A stretch of 64,000 bases of DNA from Dama dama (Eukaryota; Chordata; Mammalia; Artiodactyla; Cervidae): assembly GCF_033118175.1 (NCBI RefSeq), contig NC_083691.1, forward strand, positions 57,812,001 to 57,876,000. The letters run 5' to 3'. Below, piece by piece: positions 58,834 to 64,000 of the stretch. Positions within the stretch are counted from its first letter, which is position 1. Each line of letters starts with the position of its first letter. A program made the position numbers and the translations under genes. Under the pieces are notes generated by a model. That model was not told the DNA's origin, searched no databases, and saw nothing but the letters and a program-made list of their open reading frames with translations.

Positions 58834-58843
58834 CTAAAGCCAT
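58834..58843 (-). CDS. IL1RN: IL1RN alternative first coding exon (intracellular isoform, MAL start)
   Basis: The minus strand reads TTTCACC-ATGGCTTTAG followed by the donor GTAAGT. This 10-nt coding piece encodes Met-Ala-Leu plus one base. It joins in frame to the internal acceptor of exon 1 (45363) to give MALETAC..., the counterpart of the human icIL1RA start. The resulting protein lacks a signal peptide and would stay in the cytosol. The ATG context (ACCATGG) is strong. The 5'UTR portion lies above 58843 and its extent is not determined. There is no TATA box near it. Upstream sequence is GC-rich, with a TGACTCA (AP-1-like) element at 59078-59084. Confidence 0.85.
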
Positions 58844-59335
58844 GGTGAAAGATGAGGTCCTCCAAGGTGTTCCAGGCTCTGGCTCCAGACGGAGCGGCGA
58901 CACAGGCAGGAGGCACCGCCAGGCCACACCTGGGCCACCAGCCCCTCCCAGGGCAGAACCGCTCCCTCCTGCCCGATTCCTGGCGGAGGGTGAGAGGAGG
59001 GGCCCAGCCTGCCTTCCCACATACCCACGCAGGGCTGGCCACCGCCAGGAGGTGGGCAAGCCCAGCTTCCAGAACGGTGACTCAGGCTAACAGAAGCCAG
59101 ACGGGTTCTGATCTGCATAAAATCAGAGGTCACATGCGAGGAGCTGAGCTGGATTAGTGGGGCTGGACCTTTGCTCCCACCCAACCCCAGTGACCCCTAG
59201 TCTGTGCCTGTTTTGTGCATCTTCATCCAGACAATGTGCATAGACTTAACCCTGTGGGCCCTTAACCTTAACCAGAAGAAGCTTCTCTTCTGGTGAGCCT
59301 CCAGAGAAAGCCACAGAAGGTCCCTGATGATCTTT
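58844..59335 (-). promoter_or_regulatory. IL1RN: Likely 5'UTR and promoter of intracellular IL1RN
   Basis: GC-rich, repeat-free, no TATA near the ATG. An AP-1-like TGACTCA lies at 59078-59084. The function is inferred only from position. Confidence 0.45.
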
Positions 59336-59651
59336 TAAAAAATATTTTGATTTATTTATTTTTGGCTGTGCTGGGTCTTTGTTTCTTCATGGGCTTTCTC
59401 TAGCTGTGGAGAGGAGGGACTACTCTCTTGTTGTGTGCTCGGAATTTTCGTTGCTGTGGCTTCTCTTGTGGCAGAGCATGGGCTTCAGGGTGCTTGGGTT
59501 TCAGTAGTTGTGGTTCCCAGGCTCTGGAGCACAGGCTATGTAGTTACAGTGCATGGGCTTAGATGCTCTGCGGTATGTGGGACCAGGGATTGAACCCATG
59601 TCTCCTGCATTGGCCAGGGGACTCTTTACCACTGGGCCATGAGGGAAACCT
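59336..59651 (-). mobile_element. CHR-2 SINE
   Basis: TTATTTTTGGCTGTGCTGGG to CCACTGGGCCATGAGGGAA. Confidence 0.87.
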
Positions 59652-59825
59652 CTCTCTGATGTTCTTATGGAGAAGGCTGACAAGAAACTAGTAAACTAAC
59701 TTCAGACAGCAGTAAGTGCTAGAGGGGAAAGAAAAAACATGAGGTTTTTAAGGGACCTGGGGTGGGTGCGATTTTAGAGAAAGTGGTCAGGGGAAGCCTC
59801 TCTGAGAAGGCAAGCTATGGACTGA

Positions 59826-59966
59826 AGTCCTCTGTCCATGGGATTCTCCAAGCAAGAATACTGGAATGGGTTGCTGTGCATTCTTCCAGGGGATCTTCCT
59901 GACCCAGGGATCAAACCTGCATCTCCTGTGTCTCCTGCATTGCAGGTGGAATCTTTACCACTGAGA
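59826..59966 (-). mobile_element. Bov-tA SINE, partial
   Basis: GTCCTCTGTCCATGGGATTC to TCTTTACCACTGAGAT. It interrupts what looks like an older degenerate repeat (59700-60110). Confidence 0.82.
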
Positions 59967-60564
59967 TGAAACCTGGATGATTAAGGAAGAGAAGGAATGT
60001 TCCAGGTGGAGGGACAGCAAACACAAAAGCTCTTAGGTGGGATCTTCCTGGTGGATTTGAGGCCTGTATGGTTTGGGCTTGGCTTAGGGAGCAGGGAGTA
60101 TCCATGTTACCCTCAGGCCTTATGCCCAACCGCTGGCATGATGCTGTCCAAGAGGTCAGGCTCTCCCCGCCTTCTCTGGAAGATTCTGTGTTCCCAACCC
60201 ACCCTCCTGTTTGCCATTCGGAACTGACCAGCTCAATAGCTTCATGGTCCCCAGACCTTGCCAGCAGGGAGCAGACAGCTCAGGATTCTTTAAAACTATC
60301 CAGGTTGATACATGGGAGCAGAGGCAAGGGCTTCCCACAAGGCTCTGCATTGTGGGTCTCATCCCAGGTCTGCAGCTGAAGAGCTGTATGACCCTGGATG
60401 GGTCCCTTCTATTACCTGGGATTTATTCTGATAACTGCAAAGGGAGCAGTCACTCTCTGCCCCACCTGAGGTGAGGAGCTGGCTGCGAGAAGGAATGACA
60501 ATCAGCCTCTGGAAGGCTTTGTAAATTGTGTGCATTGAAATAGGGCCTTGCTGTCGTCAATGCC

Positions 60565-60722
60565 TTAGGGCACAGGTCCCCAACCCCTCGGGCATCTACC
60601 ATTCCCCATCCCTCCCGTTATCACCTGAATCACCACCCCACCCACCAGCCCCTTCCATGGAAAAACTGTCTTCCATGAAACCGGTTCCTGATGCCAAAAA
60701 GATTGGGGATCACTGCTTAGGG
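60565..60722 (+). mobile_element. MER1-like hAT DNA transposon relic
   Basis: CACAGGTCCCCAACCCC at one end and TTGGGGATCACTGC at the other form inverted ends. The interior keeps TCCATGGAAAAACTGTCTTC and is internally deleted. Confidence 0.6.
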
Positions 60723-62454
60723 CATAGGTGAACTGGAGGCCAGGCTGGTGGCTGCCCCCCATCCGGATCCCACCACCTTCAAGTGTGTCTCCTCTGTCCG
60801 GAAAGGACAGGCCAGTGGTTTGAGGGAAGGTTTATCATTCAGATGTATCTGGGAGGAGCAGTTCATGTGCCCCAACCATGTCTCTGGGGCCTGGGCTAGC
60901 TCCTTGGCTCAGCCCACGACGGGGCCTGAAGTCAGGCCAGGGGATGCAGGGTGCAAGGTGCCAGGTGTCAGAGCCAGGCAGGGCCACATCCTGGCCCCGA
61001 CAGCAGGGACTTCCCATGGGGCCTCACTTCCTGCTCTCTGCAGAAAGCTTCACCACCTAGAATGACAGGGGCCCTGAGCTGGGGCTGGCTGGGAATTTTT
61101 GAAACAGCTTTTGTAGATAAACACTTATTGGCTAAAAAAAAATCAGGAACTCAGTTTTGTAAATGTGGAAAGTTGGGCCATGGGGCAGGCGAGGATGGTG
61201 AGAATCTGTTATTGCATCAGGAGGGCAGTCCTGGGAGGTAGGCCCTAGTGCCCGGAGTTTCAGATTCCCTGGCCTCTCGAATGACATCTGTGCGATCCTG
61301 GAAACATCTGGGGAAATGAGGATAAGACTGTGGCCTCCCCCTGTGGGGGGTGGTGAGGACTGAGTTAATAAACTCAGGACACAGGAAGGTGCCCAGGACA
61401 CAGGAAACATCATTTAGGTGTTGGGTTGTTTTTTTTTTCCCCATAAGATGGTATAAAAACCCTGAACGAACGTTTTTGCCAAGCCAGCATTAGCTATATT
61501 CTTGCAGGCTACGGGTCTGATATCTCCCCTGGGAAGTCAGGGGCCTGGCCTAGCCTGGGGTCAGTACAGAGATGGTACACTGGGCTGCCTATCAGGACCA
61601 AGGGATGGCATGTAGATCAGAGCATAGGCTGGGGTTTCCCTGACAAGGGGCACATCCAGGGTGGAAAGACCACTTGAGAGCACCTCTAACTACCCCAAGA
61701 CCTGGTCCACTCCCAAGCTGTCCTCTCCAGGCCTGCCAGCACTCCTCCAAAGCTGTAGGGCTCTGAAGGATCAGAACCTGGCGTTGGGTACCCAGAGCCC
61801 CTGAGAAACCTGGAGCTGAATGTTCTGGAGGTGGGGAGGACTGATGGCTCTGGGAAGACCTGGCATTAGGGAATTTGGGGATTCCTGGTGGTTGGTGACC
61901 TTTGGCCGTGGAGGGTGGGGGTGTTTCTGAAGAACCCCAGTGACAGTGACTGACTTGCTTTGGGCCAGTGCTCTGCACAGGAAGAAGGGTAAGGGTGGCA
62001 TTGGTTGTGGGGGGCGGGGGTGGGGGGGTGGTGTTGGAAGGAAGGGTGGAAGCAGGAGGGACCAGGGGGCCAGGTGTCAGGAATGGGGGTGAGATCTTAA
62101 GGCTGGATGTCATTAGAAGCCCTGTTTAGGGCTAAGATGGTTGCAGGTAAGGTCTCCTGGCAGGAGAGACCCCAAGTCTTCAAAGGGTAGTCTTACCCTG
62201 GAAACAGAAGTCTGGGCCACAACCAGGTTCAATGGCAGGGCCCTTGTGGACTGTGGGAAGACTGTGGGGAATCCCTCCACCATGGCCCGGGAGCAGCACC
62301 CAGGGGCGACCTGGTTCCTGTGGGTCTAGGGATATGAGACCATGACACAGAATCAGAGTTGTAAAAAGAGATAGCATCGCTTTTACAATTCTGATGACTG
62401 TAAACCCTCAAGCTGTTTCCCACAGTATTAGGAATAGATAAACCCTAAAGCCCT
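60723..62454. other. Intergenic, no gene recognised
   Basis: GC-rich with many short overlapping open frames. The longest (62113-61592, minus) is a Pro/Ser-rich translation of G-rich low-complexity DNA and has no domain. Confidence 0.4.
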
Positions 62455-62457
62455 TAC

Positions 62458-62665
62458 TTTCTGGTGGCTCAGATGGTAAAGAATCTGCCTGCAATGCAGG
62501 AGACTGGAGTTCGATCCCTAGGTTGGGAAGATCACCTGGAGAAGGGAATGGAAAACCACTCCATTATTCTTGCCTGGGAAATCCCATGGACAGAGGATCC
62601 TGTTGGGTTCCAGTCCAGAGGGTCACAAAGAGTCGGACATGACTGAAGTGACTTTAGCACACATG
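62458..62665 (+). mobile_element. Bov-tA SINE
   Basis: TTCTGGTGGCTCAGATGGTA to GACTGAAGTGACTTTAGCAC. Confidence 0.88.
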
Positions 62666-62940
62666 CAAAGCCCTTCCAGTGTCCCTAAGAGTCTGCGCCA
62701 TGAGGTCCGGGCTGCACTTGCCTAACTGCTGTCGCCTTGTCCTCTGAACCTCAGCCACACAAGCTTTCTTTTGATTCCTCAGATTCACCTCTTCCTCCAA
62801 CCTCGGGAACTTGACATCACTTGTCCACTGCATGGAACTGCTCAACCCTTCTTGCCCTTAAGACCTCAGTTCAAACATTCATTTGTGTGATACTCTGAGC
62901 AACATCCGCCTCCCTGGTGGGTCACAGCAAGGACTGTGTC

Positions 62941-62992
62941 TTCTTTGTTCGCCACTGAGTCCCCGATTCTTTGTTCGCCACTGAGTCCCCGA
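62941..62992 (+). repeat. Perfect 26-bp tandem duplication
   Basis: Two identical units, 62941-62966 and 62967-62992, containing TTGTTCGCCACTGAGTCC. Confidence 0.95.
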
Positions 62993-63067
62993 CTCACAAC
63001 ACAGGAACTGCCTCAGAGAGAAATGAAACAAAGACAGGATGGGAAGTCAGCAGTCATGGACACTAAG

Positions 63068-63068
<1 letters not shown>

Positions 63069-63118
<50 letters not shown>

Positions 63119-63124
63119 AACATT

Positions 63125-63160
<36 letters not shown>
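63069..63160. repeat. Compound (CT)n(CA)n microsatellite
   Basis: About 17 CT units, then about 7 CA units, a short break, and about 17 further AC units. Confidence 0.97.
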
Positions 63161-63165
<5 letters not shown>

Positions 63166-63361
63166 TCTACAGATAAACAAGACTCCCAAGCATAATACTC
63201 ATAAATGATCACACGTTGAATGAAGCACACAAGTTCACATCAATCAAGGTCAAGTTATGCAGACACTGCTTAACCTGTGATCCCCTCTTCTGGGAACTAC
63301 CCCCATCACCACCATCATGGCTCACAGGGTCAGTCACCTATAATGTCCTGACTTTGCCCTT

Positions 63362-63576
63362 GTTATTGTTGTTTAGTTGCTAAGTTGTGTGCAACTCTTT
63401 GAGACCCCACAGACTGTAGCCCACCAGACTCCTCTGTTCGTGGGATGTCCCAGGCGAGAATACTGGAGTGGGCTGCCATTTCCTTCTCCAGGGGATCTTC
63501 CAGACCCAGGAATCGAACCCATGTCTCCTGCATTGACAGGCAGGTTCTTTATCACTGAGCCACCTGGGAAGCCCAA
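63362..63576 (-). mobile_element. Bov-tA SINE
   Basis: TTATTGTTGTTTAGTTGCTA to GAGCCACCTGGGAAGCCC. Confidence 0.9.
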
Positions 63577-63603
63577 CTTTGTCCCTAGCCCATAGCTGAT
63601 TGT

Positions 63604-63732
63604 CAGAGAAGGCAATGGCAACCCACTCCAGTACTCTTGCCTGGAAAATCCAATGGATGGAGGAGCCTGGTGGCCTGCCGTCTATGGGGTTGCAGAGAGT
63701 CAGACACGACTGAAGTGATTTAGCAGCAGCAG
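63604..63732 (+). mobile_element. Bov-A SINE, 3' half with (AGC)n end
   Basis: CAGAGAAGGCAATGGCAACC to TTTAGCAGCAGCAG. Nothing is recognised from 63733 to the end. Confidence 0.85.
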
Positions 63733-64000
63733 AATAGCTGATTGTACCTGGGGATAGTGGCTTCAAACTAACCCACTGCCTGAAATAAGGAAGTAAAAAT
63801 CAAAGAAGCCAGGCCATGTGTTACTGCTCTCAAACTGAGGACTTAGAAATCTCTCAGCTTTAGAGGGGCCACTTTTCGCAGGTATACAGAGAAGCAGAGA
63901 AAGCCATTTTGTAGAAAGGAAGAATCGAGCAGACAGACAGATGCAGAAATGAGAAGACAGTGGCTTTCGGCTATCAGACAATAATGCCTCATTTCTCATA

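Larger units (their letters stand above)
39030..58843 (-). other. IL1RN: IL1RN gene span (secreted and intracellular isoforms)
   Basis: This is the whole transcription unit of the interleukin-1 receptor antagonist. The product binds IL1R1 without recruiting the co-receptor, so it blocks IL-1alpha/beta signalling. Four coding exons with GT-AG borders give a 174-residue secreted protein, close to the human length of 177. A second start exon (58843-58834) supplies the intracellular form. The 5' limit of that exon is not resolved, so the span starts at its ATG. The 3' end is set by similarity to the end of the human mRNA, as I remember it, around the poly(A) signal. The intron between the two start exons is 13.4 kb and holds many SINEs and an endogenous retrovirus. 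Identification rests on near-complete similarity to the known family protein; isoform use is inferred from the splice sites. Confidence 0.93.

Noticed and set aside
61592..62113. 173-codon minus-strand Pro/Ser-rich frame
   Set aside because: Comes from a G-rich simple stretch (about 61910-62090). No family similarity, and no splice or start context.
244..63732. CRISPR-like regular repeats
   Set aside because: Repeated units are SINE blocks of variable spacing and orientation; no short direct repeats with unique spacers.

Overview
The window is ruminant nuclear DNA (cattle, sheep, goat or a close relative). It is crowded with ruminant-specific repeats: Bov-tA/Bov-A2 tRNA-derived SINEs, BovB LINE pieces and cetartiodactyl CHR SINEs, on top of older mammalian MIR, L2, L1 and LTR relics. 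There is no prokaryotic gene organisation and no CRISPR array.

The main gene is IL1RN (interleukin-1 receptor antagonist) on the minus strand. Four coding exons of the secreted form (174 aa) lie at 45421-45312, 43401-43313, 41749-41637 and 40533-40321. All have canonical splice sites and compatible phases. A TATA box lies at 45474-45480, and the 3'UTR runs to about 39030 with a variant GATAAA poly(A) hexamer. The first exon of the intracellular isoform (ATG plus 7 nt) lies 13.4 kb upstream at 58843-58834. It splices in frame to an internal acceptor in exon 1. A 63-nt relic that looks like the additional icIL1RN2 exon sits between them at 56878-56816, but it has no GT donor.

Layout: 1-15 kb is repeats and unannotated DNA. 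About 15.9-16.7 kb is a CpG island with a strong minus-strand splice donor; by synteny this may be the PSD4 promoter and first exon. 17-33 kb is repeat-dominated (antisense L1, an old LTR, an old L1 split by BovB). 33.2-36.5 kb is a twin-primed L1 insertion carrying an intact processed UBALD2-like retrogene with its own target-site duplication. 39-59 kb is the IL1RN locus. Its long 5' intron contains a decayed class I (gammaretrovirus-like) endogenous retrovirus at about 51.4-54.7 kb that retains gag, protease and env pieces but no pol. 59-64 kb is intergenic sequence with SINEs, a MER1-like DNA transposon relic and a compound microsatellite.

I found no convincing new biological system. The most worthwhile observations are the IL1RN alternative-exon architecture, the intact UBALD2 retrogene nested in a datable L1, the env open frame of the ERV, and an inverted SINE pair next to IL1RN exon 1.
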